64,000 nucleotides of DNA from Erodium maritimum (GCA_963921825.1 OY997591.1:33687825-33751824), one strand, 5' to 3'; counted from the first letter of the stretch, positions 31,870 through 43,449 are shown. The notes: generated by a model not told the origin, from the letters alone. Made by a program: numbers and translations.

Positions 31870-32040
31870 ACAAGGCAAACCAAAATCAAAACACGCCCAC
31901 CGGGCCGACAAATTTCAAAACACGCCCACCGGGCAAACTAATTTAAACACACGCCCACCGGGCCAACAAATTCAAAAACACGCCCACCGGGCCAACAAAT
32001 TTAAAAAAACACGCCCACAAGGCCAACCAATTTTAAAACT
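31870..32040 (-). repeat. Leader minisatellite of element B
   Basis: Five units of about 31 bp (aaaacacgcccaccgggcca then acaaatttc) are the reverse complement of the array at 18740-18915 in element A. Confidence 0.85.
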
Positions 32041-32383
32041 TTTCTCCCTTTCATCATAAAATCTCATTCCTTGGCATCACATAGTTACAACCCGGTTCAG
32101 GCGTCCCCAGACTACATTGTACCCACTGGATGTCAACACCGTCATGTTCGAGTACAGGAGCGCTCCTGAGTCGAGTCGCGACAGCTTAAAAACGTTTCAC
32201 GCAGCAACACACAATCAGTATGTCAGTAATAATAATACTGCACATGCACACAATCACAAACAAGACTCATGTCCCTATAGGTCTACACACGGTTTCCGAC
32301 TTGCGCAACCAACGCACGACGGGACTTTACTGACTCGACTCTCCCCACCTAATTGACGTACAGTCCGAGGTGTGAAACCTCGA

Positions 32384-32395
32384 GCTCTGATACCA
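32384..32395 (-). other. Primer-binding site of element B (tRNA-iMet)
   Basis: GCTCTGATACCA on the plus strand is TGGTATCAGAGC on the minus strand, three bases from the LTR end at 32399. Confidence 0.9.
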
Positions 32396-32999
32396 AGCTG
32401 TCACGCCCCAGATTCAGTAGAACCGAACCCGGAACGCGAACGTTTAAGACAATAAAACATTTTCAAACCTTTTAAAAAAAACGCTTAAAACCACCATTTA
32501 GTTAATCAAAATAATAATTTACAACTCAAAAGTACGTCCCAACAAGCGGACAAAATACAAGGCGTACGTCGCTAGACTCAAAAGGAAAACCGGACTCCCG
32601 CTCCCAGCCCTTCAAGCTTCGAGAGCTCACCTAGTCCGTCCCGCGACCGGTACTTATAGGAAAAGCAGCTAGGGGTGAGCGTTCGCTCACCACCACGGAT
32701 ACCAGACTGACTACGGCATATGTAGCAGAACATGCCGGAAACAACAACAACAACCCAAAACACCGAGGACTACTATCCCCAAACTCAAGTAACCCGACTG
32801 ACACACGACTAATACTTTCCTCAACCGACTCAACACTCGGACACGTAAAGTAGACCCGACACAACGATTACGACTTCCTCCAAGGACACGAAAGATAACC
32901 ACGCGACACCCAAGATCACAAAGGATCGCATACCAAACAAGATCGCAAAGGATCGCACTCCAGCTGCTCAATACCCACGCCCTTTTCCCAACACGACTG

Positions 33000-33240
33000 T
33001 TGGATCAGGCGGCCGACCTGTCGCACTTTTCCCAACATGACAGTTGGATCAAGTTGTCGACCTGTCGCACTTTTCCCGACACCCAATCGGATCAGGCTGT
33101 CGACATGTCGCACTTTTCCCAACACGACGGTTGGATCAGGCGGTCGACCTGTCGCACTATTCCCAACATGACGGTTGGATCAGGCAGTCGACCTGTTGCA
33201 CTTTTCTTGACACGAAGTCGGATCAGGCTGTCGACCTGTC
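33000..33240 (-). repeat. Private array of about 42-45-bp units, 6 copies
   Basis: The plus-strand unit is ttggatcaggcggtcgacct plus gtcgcacttttcccaacacg. It is found only in this LTR, in the variable slot next to the acceptor side. Confidence 0.85.
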
Positions 33241-33299
33241 ACACCCCATCCCCAGGTAACCACAATCACAATCACAAGCAAATTTCAACTACAGCAACA

Positions 33300-33810
33300 A
33301 CACCGGTTTAACACTCCATAGGCACTCATGGCCACCCAAGACAACAACAGTAAAACACGGGTTCAACAACTCCATAAGCACTCATGACCACCCAAGACAC
33401 ACCAACAGTAAAATACGGGTTTAACAACCCCACGGGAACTCATGGCCACCCAAGACACACCAACAGTAAAATACGGGTTTAACAACCCCACGGGCACTCA
33501 TGGCCACCCAAGACACATCAACAGTAAAGTACGGGTTTAACAACCCCACGGGCACTCATGACCACCCAAGACACACCATCAGTAAAAATACGGGTTTAAC
33601 AACCCCACAGGCACTCATGGCCACCCAAGACACACCAACAGTAAAAGTACGGGTTTAACAACCCCACGGGCACTCATGGCCACCGAAGACACACCAACAG
33701 TAAAAGTATGGGTTTAACAACCCCACGGGCACTCATGGCCACCGAAGACACACCAACAGTAAAAGTATGGGTTTAACAACCCCACGGTCACTCATGGCCA
33801 CCCAAGACAC
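33300..33810 (-). repeat. LTR minisatellite (reverse orientation), 9 units
   Basis: About 58-bp units of ggcactcatggccacccaag plus acacaccaacagtaaaatac and gggtttaacaaccccac. Very uniform, so recently expanded. Confidence 0.88.
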
Positions 33811-34479
33811 TACCTAAACAATCAACCTCCGGGTATAACCAAATGCCTCCAGTAATTCTCATATCGATAAGTTCACTGCTCCTACGACACTACTAAGTGT
33901 CACATGCATTTCTATTGTTCGATACGTTCCCGTATCATACGACACCACCCGATGTCGCCTGCCTTTCTATTGTTCGATAAAATTACTTAACCCACGACAC
34001 CCAAGTGTCACATGCATTTCTACTGTTAAATTTCCCTAGTCAAGGCCGAGATTCGGCTACTTTTCCTTACCTCGTATGCTTTCCCCAAAAGCTCACAACC
34101 AAGCTCCGGCGTGATCACGATAACTCGCCTAGCTTTCCATTTCCTCTGTCGGTGGCACGATCTAATAAGAGCACAATTTAAAACACTTTTAAGCTTGCAG
34201 GCATAAACTGAAATTTATTATACGTGACGCCCAAAAGTAACCCCGACAATGTCGATCACTCCCAAACTTCCCAATTACTCGACATTGTCGATAATGGACC
34301 CGGAACGGCCTGATTCGGCCGGTTCGGCGAATCCTCCCGGGTTCTGAAAACGCCCTTCCCAGGCTCCGAAAATTCCCGTTTTCGTTTCTACGGTCTTAGA
34401 ATAATTCAAGGGTTCCTATGCACTCGACGGAATCAATTTTCGACTTCCGAGTAATTTAATTCGCGTTTAAAGTTTCTAA

Positions 34480-35335
34480 CCACAATCTCCGAATTCTCAC
34501 CAATTACAAACCCTAATTCCTAATTTCTCAACACAAGACGATAATAAACAAAAGAACCCAATCCGATCTTTTGATACCGGTAAACTAGCTCCACCACGAT
34601 CTCACCTTTGCCTTAAAGAGTATATAAGAACACAACTTGTTGTCTGAAGTACAATTAATACTCCAACTGTTTTACCTCTTGATCTCCCACGCACACAGCC
34701 ACCAAATTTATGTTAAGGCATGGAACAAATGGAGTATTTAATGCACCATAATATACCACTCACAGACCAAGTTAAAAACAATGAAATAGGTAGTTGTTCA
34801 AATCAATTTCTCACCTGCAAAGTTGAGCTGCTCAAGCCGCCTCCTTCAACTAATGATCAATGGATCATTAATGATCAAACAATTAAGTGGCTGCCACGTA
34901 CAAGAGCCATAACCACAACAACCTTGATGTCTCTCTCTTCTCTGTCAAGAACAAGCCGCCACACAAAAAGCAAGGAACCCTATCCCTTTTTCTCTTACAG
35001 TGTTCGGCAGCCTCTCCTCCAAAAATGATCTGCCGTCACTCGCCTCTATCTCAAGACAGCAGCCGCACACACAAGTAAGGAACATCCTCTGCTCCAAAAA
35101 AAAAATTACAGACGCTCAAGCCTCGTCCTAGAATCTGAAACTGCCGCACCTAAAAGGGTACCACAACCCTAATGTACACTTATTGAACATATAAAAAAAG
35201 GCTTAAATTGGTTAAATGGGCTTAAGGATATGGGCTTTAGTTTGGACCCAAACCGGCCCAAGTCTGATCTTTCTTTTCCCTTTTTTTTCAACTGGTTCCA
35301 AAAATTAACCCGCTTTCCAACCCCGACGTTCCCAA
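34480..35335. other. Unassigned DNA between elements B and C
   Basis: 0.86 kb with no recognised domain. It has a TATA-like agagtatataagaacac at 34617 and several C/A-rich frames without similarity that I can see. It might be an LTR of another family or host promoter DNA. No inverted termini or primer site are clear. Confidence 0.4.
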
Positions 35336-35354
35336 ATGAATCAATTTAAAATTT

Positions 35355-36290
35355 TAACCGAGGCGGTCTTCACACAGGAGATCGTGCGTCTCCATGGACA
35401 CCCTGTTTCGATAGTGTCTGAAAGGGATCCTCGTGTCACGTCCAGATTTTGGCCGAGTCTACAGACCGCGTTGGGGGCCAAGGTTTTGCTCAGTACAACA
35501 ACCACCCCCAGACAGACGGCCAGTCCGAAGGCACGATTCAGATTTTGGAGGACATGTAGCGGGCATGTGTACTAGACTTTAGGGGGTCTTGGGAAGACCA
35601 CCTACCGTTTGCCGATTTCGCCTACAACAACAGCTTCCAGTCCAGTATCGGGATGACACCGTTTGAAGCGTTGTATGGTAGACCGTGTTGATCGCCCGTG
35701 TGCTTGGTGAAAGTGAGGAATGAGAGTTTACTGGGTCCATAGCTCGTCCGAGAGACGACAGAGAAGGTCGCACTGATACGCGAGCGTTTGAAGACCGCGC
35801 AGAGTCGGCAGAAGAGCTACGCCGACAGACAACGCCGACCTCTCGAGTTCACAGTCGGTGATCACGTGTTCCTGAAGGTGAGCCCGAGGAATGGACTGGT
35901 ACGGTTCAGCCGCGGCGGAGGCAAGTTGGCCCCACGGTACATCGGCCCTTTCGAGATCTTGCATTACCACCGCAACTCGGGAGTGCTCATAACGTCTTCC
36001 ACGTGTCCCAGTTGCGGAAGTACAATGTGGACCCCTCCCACGTCATTGAGTGGACAGATATCGAGGTGGCAGACGATGTCTCGTATGAGGAGCAACCGGT
36101 TCGAATCATGGACACACGAGAGCAGGTCCTGCGTAGCAAGGTTATCCACCTAGTACGGGTGGAGTGGTGACACCACGAGGCCGAGGTGACTTGGGAGCGC
36201 GAGGACGAGGTTCGTGCGAAGTACCCCTACCTGTTCGACTCCGGAGGTACGTTTGTTTTAAATTTCGCGGACGAAATTCCTTTAAGGGGT
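35355..36290 (+). pseudogene. Gypsy integrase, second half of core to chromodomain-like tail
   Basis: The core part reads EIVRLHGHPVSIVSERDPRV TSRFWPSLQ, containing the second catalytic Asp (ERDPR). The Q.DGQSE stretch is present but shifted (ACCACCCCCAGACAGACGGC at 35503). Then DHLPFADFAYNNSFQSSIGM TPFEALYGRPC follows, with a TGA in the next codons (35689-35691). The C-terminal block is intact in sequence (KSYADRQRRPLEFTVGDHVF, RNGLVRFSRGGGKLAPRYIG). A shift near 35970 displaces the rest, which ends with a chromodomain-like WEREDEVRAKYPYLFD tail. Compared with element A the core is better preserved. Confidence 0.85.
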
Positions 36291-36294
36291 AGAT

Positions 36295-38875
36295 TGTAAG
36301 AACCGCTCCCGGTCAACACCAGTCGAATCGGCGGAAAAAACAGAATAATTTAAAATTTTGGGACAGACACTAAATGAACCTAAATTTGACCCCGAGGGTC
36401 ATATCAGACTTAAGTTGACCCCGATATCGACCAAAGTGAGTTCGAGGTGACTCATGGCAACTTTTTGACCAATTCGGGAAAAGTTGACTTTTTGTAGTAA
36501 AAGTCAACTGAGCGACGTTTTGGTCCCTTCGAGGCCCGTTTGGGATCCAAAAAGCTTAGCCGTCATTACAACGATCTTAGTTGGGTCGTTTCCTTGTAGC
36601 CCGTCAAATTTCGTAATTTCTTGGAAAATGGGCCCGCACGGGGCCCGAGACGGCCGAATTTCGCGAATCTGACTGAAAAATATCTTCAAAGATATTTTTC
36701 TAAAAAGTGGGACCCACATGACACATGTCATGAATGTGGTGGAAGGAAAAAAAGAGGACAACTTTACCCTTGGACTTTGAACTAAAAGACAAAAGGGAGG
36801 GGGGTACTTTGGTAATTTTGGTGTGGTTGAATTGTTAAAACAAATAAAAGGTATGGTGGAGAAGGCTACACGGCAATTCAGAAAGAAAAAAAAATAGAGA
36901 GAGAAAGAAGAGAGAGAAGGAGAAGAGAGAAAAGAAGAGAGAAGGGTTGGTTTTTGGAGTTTTTGGACGATCAAACCGTTGGATCGGGTTTATTTCTGCA
37001 TAATCGTCATCCCCTCGTCGTTGCCTACGGTAAGAACCCGAATTTTTCTCATTTCGACGTGTTTGATTTCTAAGTGTTCGTTTATATTTGGTTAAACGAT
37101 GAATGGTTGAGGTTTAGGGTTCGTTAGGAACGTTTTGGGGCGAAAAGGAACATTTTTCGTTGTGGCCGTGTGGGGCCCACTTAGCCGGGCCTCGAGTTTT
37201 TCATGTTCGGGTGGTTTTGGACGATCCCCAAGTCGATAATTCACACCCGGAATGAATTATGGAATTAAATTGTGAAAATTGGAAATTTCGGGTTTAGAAA
37301 CTTTAAACGCGAATTAAATCGCTCGAGAGTCGGAAATTGATTTCGTCGATTGCATTGGAACACTTGAATTATTTTAGAATCGTAGAAACAAAAACGGGAA
37401 TTTTCGGAGCCCCGGAAGGGCGTTTTCCGATCCCGGGCAGATTCGCTGAGCCGGGCGAATCGGGCCTTTCCGGGCCCATTATTGACAATGTCTAGTAATT
37501 GGGAAGTTTGGGAGTGATCGGCATTGTCGGGGTTGCGTTTGAGCGTGAAGTTCATTAAATTCGGGTTTCACCTGCTTATTTAAAAAGTGTGTTAATTGTA
37601 ATCATTATAGACTGTGTCGCCGACCGTGGAAAGATGAGGCTAAGCGGGTAATCTGGAGCATTGCCAGAGCGCGAGCATCGGGTTTGACACGCTTCAAGAG
37701 GTAGGGAAAAGTAGTCGGATCTCGGCCCTGACTAGGGAAAGTTAACAGTAGAAATGCATGTGACACTTGGGTGTCGTAGGATTAGTAAACGTATCGAACA
37801 TTAGAAATACATGTGACACCTAGTGGTGTCGTAGGATTAGTGAACGTATCGAACAATAGAAATGCATGCGACACTTAGTGGTGTCATAGGGTAAGCGAAC
37901 ATATCAAACATTAGAAGTGCTTGTGGCTTTTGGTTGTGCCCGTAGGTTGATTGAATTGTTTGTGTTTGTGGGTGGCCATGAGTGCCTATGGGGAGTTGAA
38001 CCCGTATTGGTTGACTGACTTGCCGAGTGGTAGTTAGTCGTGTTGTCGTATTTTCTTTCCATTTGCGGGGTATTGTGTGTTATTTGGTTGTGACTGTGTT
38101 TGTTCTGGTGATGAATGTTGAGCTATGCCCGATGGGTGTGTCGTACCCTCCGGTGCGTGGTCGGTAAAGTGCTGAGGGTTGTGGTTCCCGTCTGGTGCGT
38201 CGTACCTTCCGGCGCGTGATCGATAAAGTGCTGAGGTTAGAGTTGTGCCCGAGGGGTGTGTCGTACCCTCCAATGCGTGGTCGGTAAAGAGCAGAGGGTT
38301 GTGGTCCCCGTAGGTGTGTCGCACCTTCCGGCGCGTGATTGGTAAAGTGCTGAGGCTGGATTTATGCCTGAGGGGTGTGTTGTACCCTCCGGTGCGCGGT
38401 CGGTAAAGAGCAGAGGGCTGTGGTCCCCATCAGGTGTGTTTAGATTGGTTGGGGAAAGTAACAGTTTTCGTGTGACAGTCGGGTTATTTGAGTTTGGGGA
38501 TTGTAGTCCCCGGTGTTTTGTTTGTTGTCGGTGTTCCCGACATTTCTGCTAGTATGCCGTAGTCAGTCTGGTATCCGTGGTGGTGAGCGAACGCTCACCC
38601 CTAGCTGCTTTTCCTACAGGTACTGGTCGCGAGGCGGACTAGGGGGAACTCTCGAAGCTTGAAGAGCTGTGAGCGGGAGTCCGGGTTTTTGGGAGTTTAG
38701 CGACGTACGCTTTGGTTTTTGTCCGCTTGTTTTGGACGCATTTTCAGTTGTAAAAATATTCTTTTGATTAACTCAAAGTGGTGATTTTAAGTGGTTTATT
38801 AAAATGTTTGAAAATTATTTTATTGTTTCACCGTTCGCGTTCAGGGTTCGGTCCTGCCGAATTCGGGGCGTGACA
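36295..38875 (+). repeat. 3' LTR of element C (family G, 2.58 kb)
   Basis: TGTAAGAACC to GGGGCGTGACA. Donor-like ctacg|gtaag is at 37029/37030 and ttttcctacag ends at 38629. The family minisatellite is reduced to a single unit (37966-38015). A private array of about 60-bp units at 38105-38430 is shared with the reversed solo LTR at 42931-46109, so these two form a subfamily. Confidence 0.88.
38105..38430 (+). repeat. Private array, about 60/120-bp units
   Basis: The units alternate gtgtcgtaccctccggtgcg / tggtcggtaaagtgctgagg and gtcgtaccttccggcgcgtg, giving a higher-order two-unit repeat, about 2.5 copies. Confidence 0.82.
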
Positions 38876-39780
38876 GTCGTTGATTCTGGTGAAGGAACGT
38901 CTACCAATCCGGGAAGGAATGAAAGTCATATGAAGGCTCCAATCCATGTTATCCCTGAACGATATCCTACTGTTGAAGCTATCGAAAAGATGCTGGTTGA
39001 TAATTCATGTGATGCTAACATCGATTGGAATGTCTATGATAAGGTAATTTGGAAAAAGTTTTTTTTGTAAATTTTTTGCTACTAATTTAATTTTACGATT
39101 GATCAATTGCAGTATTGGCTTCATGACAAAATAATTCCGTATTAAAAAAAGTATATGATATTATTGAAGATGTTGAAGGTAATATTGTTGGAACAATTTT
39201 GGGTTATTTGGATGAACATAAGTCTGAAGAAGAAATGGTTGTTATTATGAAACCAATGCTAGGCCCTTTCACACGCAGGTTTGTGCATGAACTATATTTG
39301 GTTTTGCACTTTTTTATTGCACAAATAGATATGGTATGGTGCAGTTTTGTTGTAACTGAAGATGGAGGTATACTGGTTTTGGGAGAACCAATTGATATTT
39401 CTGAATAAGTTGATGCAAATGACTTTGATAATGGAGAAAAAGATGACGATTATGACCCCGATGGTGATGGAGAAGACTATGAAGTAGATGATTCTGATGA
39501 TGAAATTGAAGAAGAGGAAAAGGTAATATTGGTTGAATTGTTGAATGAAGAAGAGGATGGTAATGCTGCAGCTGAAATTGGGGAAGAAGATGATCAAGAA
39601 GCTGATGATGAAGACGAGGCTGATTATGTGGAGATATTTCTGATTCGGATGCAGATGATGCAGATTTTGGTGAATAAGAGGATGAAGATGTCATGTTTGT
39701 TGATATGGTTGTTGATAGTGATTCATCTGGAGAGTCGTCCAGCGGTTCATGCATTGAAGATTTCTAAACAGAACTCTGTA
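38876..39780 (+). pseudogene. PWI-like domain gene, module 1, broken
   Basis: This is not transposon sequence. Exon 1 (to 39043) ends IPERYPTVEAIEKML.. and IDWNVYDK. A GT..AG intron of 69 bp follows (39044-39112). Exon 2 reads YWLHDKIIP, then after a one-base shift VYDIIEDVEGNIVGTILGYL, EEEMVVIMKPMLGPFTRRFV and HELYLVLHFFI. The pattern (W..KI, then D..V..IL..L..H..E.EM......L....F...L...L) resembles the four-helix PWI fold of splicing cofactors such as RBM25 and SRRM1. A long acidic tail follows (DDDYDPDGDGEDYEVDD). In-frame TAA at 39406-39408 and further shifts make it a pseudogene. Its 5' end is cut by the LTR at 38875. Function is inferred from the domain pattern only. Confidence 0.5.
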
Positions 39781-39829
39781 TTAGGTTCAAGTTGTCAGCG
39801 TTGGTCAAGTAAGTAAGTTAAGAATTTGT

Positions 39830-41027
39830 GAAGGGAAAAAGAACTTAAAAGTTAATGTTGTTATGTGTTGATTTTAGTATGTCGTTTAATCTTGAAACTT
39901 AACGTAGTAGATGTGATATTATTTTGATGTGTCATTGTGGTTATATTTGTTTGACTGCATAATATATTTTCGAACCAACTGATGAGAAATAAGTTCATAT
40001 GATTTAATTCCGAAATTAGTATGTGCAATTTTATTTGTAGTTGGCATGATACTTTATTGAAAGCATAATATAACCCCATTTTTATTTGTAGTTGGCATGA
40101 TACTTCATTGAAAGCATAATATAACCCTTTTTTTGTAACTTAAATGAATTGACTTTAGTTCCATTGGTGATAAATAAAGTCGTCAAAATTATGTTGATAT
40201 TGAAACTGAGCACACATAAACAAATCTTGTTTAGAGCAGTATTAGTTCAATTTCTACTGATATATATTGAGGCATTTGATTGAATTCATTCATATGCTAA
40301 TTTTATTTAAACAAATTGAAGAGGTTTGGACTTGTCGTTGCTTGTTTCTGAATTCTTCATTTGTGTTCCACTTGGTTCATTAAACAGTTCATTGTAAACA
40401 GTTACAAGCTAGGGTTGATGGTCTGCTGTGTAATTTTAAATTATTACAATAAATTGAGTGGTTGGGGATAATGAAGTTAGGTATGTAATTTTTGTTTCAT
40501 TTATTTCCATCAAATCTAATACATGCATGGTATGATTAGTTTCGAGTTCCAATGTTTGCATGTGTATAACTTTGAGTTCGATTGATGGTGTGTCACTTTA
40601 ATTATACTTGATAGATTTCAAATATTTTTTGTATTGACACGAGATAATGCTAATCCATATTGTAAATCCTGTATATGAGGATCATATTTAAAGCACAACT
40701 GATCATTACTGTACTTTATTACTGTCATATATTAGCAATTATGTCATTATTATTATTATTTATCATTTCTATTGGCAAAGAGCTGTAATCCTTTTTTATT
40801 CTTAGTGTGTTGGGAACATAATATACTTACCTAAGTTATGCATAAATCCATGTGTTTGTTGTAGGCCCATGGGCAGTCGATCCGGGCCTATTTTCATAGT
40901 TTAAGAAGGTGTATTGTTATCAGTTTGGAATTTTTATTATGTAGTGCCATAAATCTGTCAAATAAATATTGTTAATAATGAAATAAATAGTTTTACACGT
41001 GTCTGATATTATAATGCAGTTTTTCAG
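39830..41027. other. AT-rich spacer between PWI-like modules
   Basis: 1.2 kb of AT-rich DNA without coding signs. A 35-bp direct repeat (tttttatttgtagttggcat then gatactttattgaaagcata) occurs at 40027-40075 and 40079-40126. No transposon ends were recognised. Confidence 0.5.
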
Positions 41028-41099
41028 TTGTATTCTAACTGTTCTTGGCGCTGGTTCAGTTCGTATAAATATGGAATTTGCGTGTACAACTTGAATGCA

Positions 41100-41912
41100 A
41101 TGAAGCTGCGTTCTGGCCGCGTGGTTGATGCAGACTGGTGTAGGGATACCAATTTTCACATCTCAACTCGACAGACAAATGCAACTGGTGGACGAAAAGG
41201 AACAGTCAGTTATGAGGAATTTTTTCCTGAAATGGTAAGGGCGGAAGTGAAAACACCAGTTGAGAAAGGACATGATCCACTTCCGGCTACAGAAGTTATT
41301 GAGCGCTTTCCAAGTTTTCGCGCAATCGAGGAATTGATTGGAATATTTATGATACTGTTTGTTCGTGTATAGACCCTGAAAGTTAAATTATGTTATTTTA
41401 TTCTAATTCATAATCGTATTACGCAACATCAAATCCGAAGCATAATGCATCCGTATGCCAAACGACAATTGGAAGGCATTGTGCGGGATACTGATAATGT
41501 AATAGTTGACATGGTTTTAACTTTATTGGATCATCACACAACTGAGCAAGAGATGGTTTAAGTGCTATGCAAAATGTTGTATCCGTGTACGGAAATGTTT
41601 GTGCATGATTTGTATTTGGTTTTGCTGTATTTCATTGCAAAATACGATATGCCTGGGTGCTCTTTTGTTATCACTGAATGTGGAGGCCTTTGTGTTCTTG
41701 GAGAACCAGCTGATGTGGATAATGATGAAGAGAGTTCGAGTTCTCATTCTGATATATCTTCTGGTTATCTTGCTGATTTGGATGATGATGAAGACGCCGT
41801 TGATGAAGAAGAGTCTTGTGATTTTGAACAGGATGACGAAAAGAATTACTATGTATCAACATACTCAGATGCTGACGTGTCAACCGATACTTCTGATGAA
41901 TGGTCGGTTTAA
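41100..41912 (+). pseudogene. PWI-like domain gene, module 2, broken
   Basis: The ATG at 41100 starts MKLRSGRVVDADW. Then come SYEEFFPEMVRAEV and VIERFPSFRAIEELI, matching the N-terminal part of module 1, with IDWNIYDT one frame away (a 7-10-residue deletion relative to module 1). The PWI-like part is IVRDTDNVIVDMVLTLLDHH TTEQEMV, an in-frame TAA (41559-41561), then MFVHDLYLVLLYFIAKYDMP and CSFVITECGGLCVLGEPADV. An acidic tail follows (YLADLDDDEDAVDEEESCDF) and a stop at 41912. It is a diverged tandem paralogue of module 1 (compare FVHELYLVLHFFIAQIDM and VLGEPIDI). A TATAAATA at 41062-41069 is near but of uncertain meaning. Confidence 0.5.
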
Positions 41913-42497
41913 TGTAAATTTAAATTAAACATTGGAATATCTAATGTTATGGTAGTATACATGTCGTTTTAAATTTTTATGCACCTACGGTGGTTATTTA
42001 TGCAAGAACGTGTATTTTTTTAACGGTTAAGTATATAATATAAATTAATCGCACTTTCAAGCATGGGATAGTAAGGTTTATAAATAAATGATTAGTACAA
42101 ATATCAAACTTTCGGTAGATAATTTAAACTATACACATTCAAGTTAAGTTTTGAATTTAAAATATTATGTACAGTTATTGTCGGTGCAATTGAGTGACGG
42201 TATAAATATATTCAGTTCCAGTAACCGTACAAAACTACCGAATGATTCCGGAAATATATGATATATGGTTGATTAAATCCCTATATATATAATTTAATTG
42301 CAATGTATATGGAGAAAAAAGAATTGGAAGTTGTCAGTGTTTACTGGATGGATTCCGGCCATAAATTGGAGGATCGTCGACCTATATACAGACATGCAGA
42401 AAATAGGTTGATTAATTGGTTGATTTATGATGCAGTAAGATTGTTATCACGTTAAATTGTTGTCTTTTTCTATAGTTTGCATGTTATTAATTGAGGC

Positions 42498-42896
42498 ATG
42501 CATATTAATGTACAACATGCTTTGCGAGATAAGCTTCGAGAATGGATTAAGGAGAAAGTCACCAATATAGTGTTTCGCCAGAGGTATGATCAAGATGGTG
42601 TTATTGGCGTTGAGTTATCCAAACACATTGAAGAAGAGAAAATATTTGTTGGAGCCAAGGAAGCAATAATCGTTGATGGTATCTTGGTTGACCTGGATCA
42701 ACATATATTAGAAGAACAAATGTTTTACCGTGTTTGGAATCATCTAGGTGACGAGTCCTCAGAATTTGCTTCTAGGTTATTCAGCTTATTGGCCTTCAAC
42801 ATTCACACTATTGAAGAACATGTCAAAAAATTATACAACAATTCACCTGAGTTACTGAAGGATGATAACACACCTGTGAATTCTGTTCCATCGTAG
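42498..42896 (+). CDS. PWI-like domain protein, module 3, open frame of 132 codons
   Basis: An uninterrupted frame from ATG 42498 to TAG 42896. It contains LREWIKEKVTNI (the P/E-W-I helix), a roughly 30-residue insert, then AIIVDGILVDLDQHILEEQM FYRVWNHLGDESSEFASRLF SLLAFNI. This follows the PWI helices 2-4 pattern (V.D.I...L..H....M......L.......F...L..LL.F.I). The C-terminus is polar (NNSPELLKDDNTPVNS). It is the only intact frame of the three modules. It could be a complete small protein, or a last exon of a gene whose earlier exons are modules 1 and 2. Sequence upstream (41930-42497) is AT-rich without a clear exon. The solo LTR at 42931 sits 35 bp after the stop, in what would be the 3' UTR. 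Likely role, if expressed, is pre-mRNA splicing or RNA binding; that is inference. Confidence 0.5.
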   Translation: MHINVQHALRDKLREWIKEKVTNIVFRQRYDQDGVIGVELSKHIEEEKIFVGAKEAIIVDGILVDLDQHILEEQMFYRVWNHLGDESSEFASRLFSLLAFNIHTIEEHVKKLYNNSPELLKDDNTPVNSVPS

Positions 42897-43449
42897 CCGT
42901 GTATTTGATTTACTTTTTGAACGTATTTTTTGTCAAGCCCCGAATTCAGTAGGACCGAACCCGGAACGCGAACGGTGAAACAATAAAACCATTTTCAAAC
43001 ATTTTAATAAAACCGCTTAAAATCACCACTTTGAGTTAATCAAAATAATATTTTACAACTTAAAATACGTCCAAAACAAGCGGACAAAAACCAAAGCGTA
43101 CGACGCTAAATTCCCAAAGACCCGGACTCCTGCTCCCAGCTCTTCATGCTTCGAGAGCTCTCCTAGTCCGTCTCACGACCAGTACCTGTAGGAAAAGCAG
43201 CTAGGGGTGAGCATTCTCTCACCACCACGGATACCAGACTGACTACGGCATACTAGCAGAAATGCCGGAAAAACCAACCAACAAACAAAACACCGGGGAC
43301 TACTATCCCCAAACTCAAGTAACCCGACTGTCACACGAAAACTGTTACTTTCCCCAACCAAACTAAACACCCGTACCCGTAATGTAGACCCGACACCGTA
43401 ATGACGACCTCAAGAACACAACACAGAAGTGATCAAAATCACGCAAACC

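Larger units (their letters stand above)
30630..34479 (-). mobile_element. Gypsy element B, gag-less 5' half (minus strand)
   Basis: Minus-strand order is: LTR (34479 down to 32399, lacking its first part), primer site (32395-32384), leader with minisatellite, then protease (31028-30729). It ends near 30630 just after a word (tcaggatcacgtcaa) that in element A precedes the RT. The structure matches element A: leader passes straight to protease with no gag. It is truncated at both ends, so no target duplication can be read. Confidence 0.82.
32399..34479 (-). repeat. 5' LTR of element B (family G), truncated
   Basis: It begins TGTCACGCCCC on the plus strand and follows the family plan. The gtgagcgttcgctcac hairpin is at 32676-32691, a private array at 33000-33240, the minisatellite at 33300-33800, the gacac..gtgtc repeats at 33890-34020 and the hairpin block at 34245-34340. 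Homology stops at 34479 (agtttctaa), so the first 0.9-1 kb, with the LTR start, is missing. Confidence 0.85.
35336..38875 (+). mobile_element. Gypsy element C, 3' end only
   Basis: This is the end of the integrase gene, a polypurine tract (36280-36294) and a complete family G LTR (36295-38875). Everything upstream of the integrase core is missing. The right flank GTCGT borders the PWI-like island. The left LTR is absent, so no duplication can be checked. Confidence 0.85.

Noticed and set aside
41062..41069. TATA box for module 2 of the PWI-like island
   Set aside because: Only 31 bases before the ATG, which would leave almost no 5' UTR; in AT-rich DNA such a word is expected by chance.
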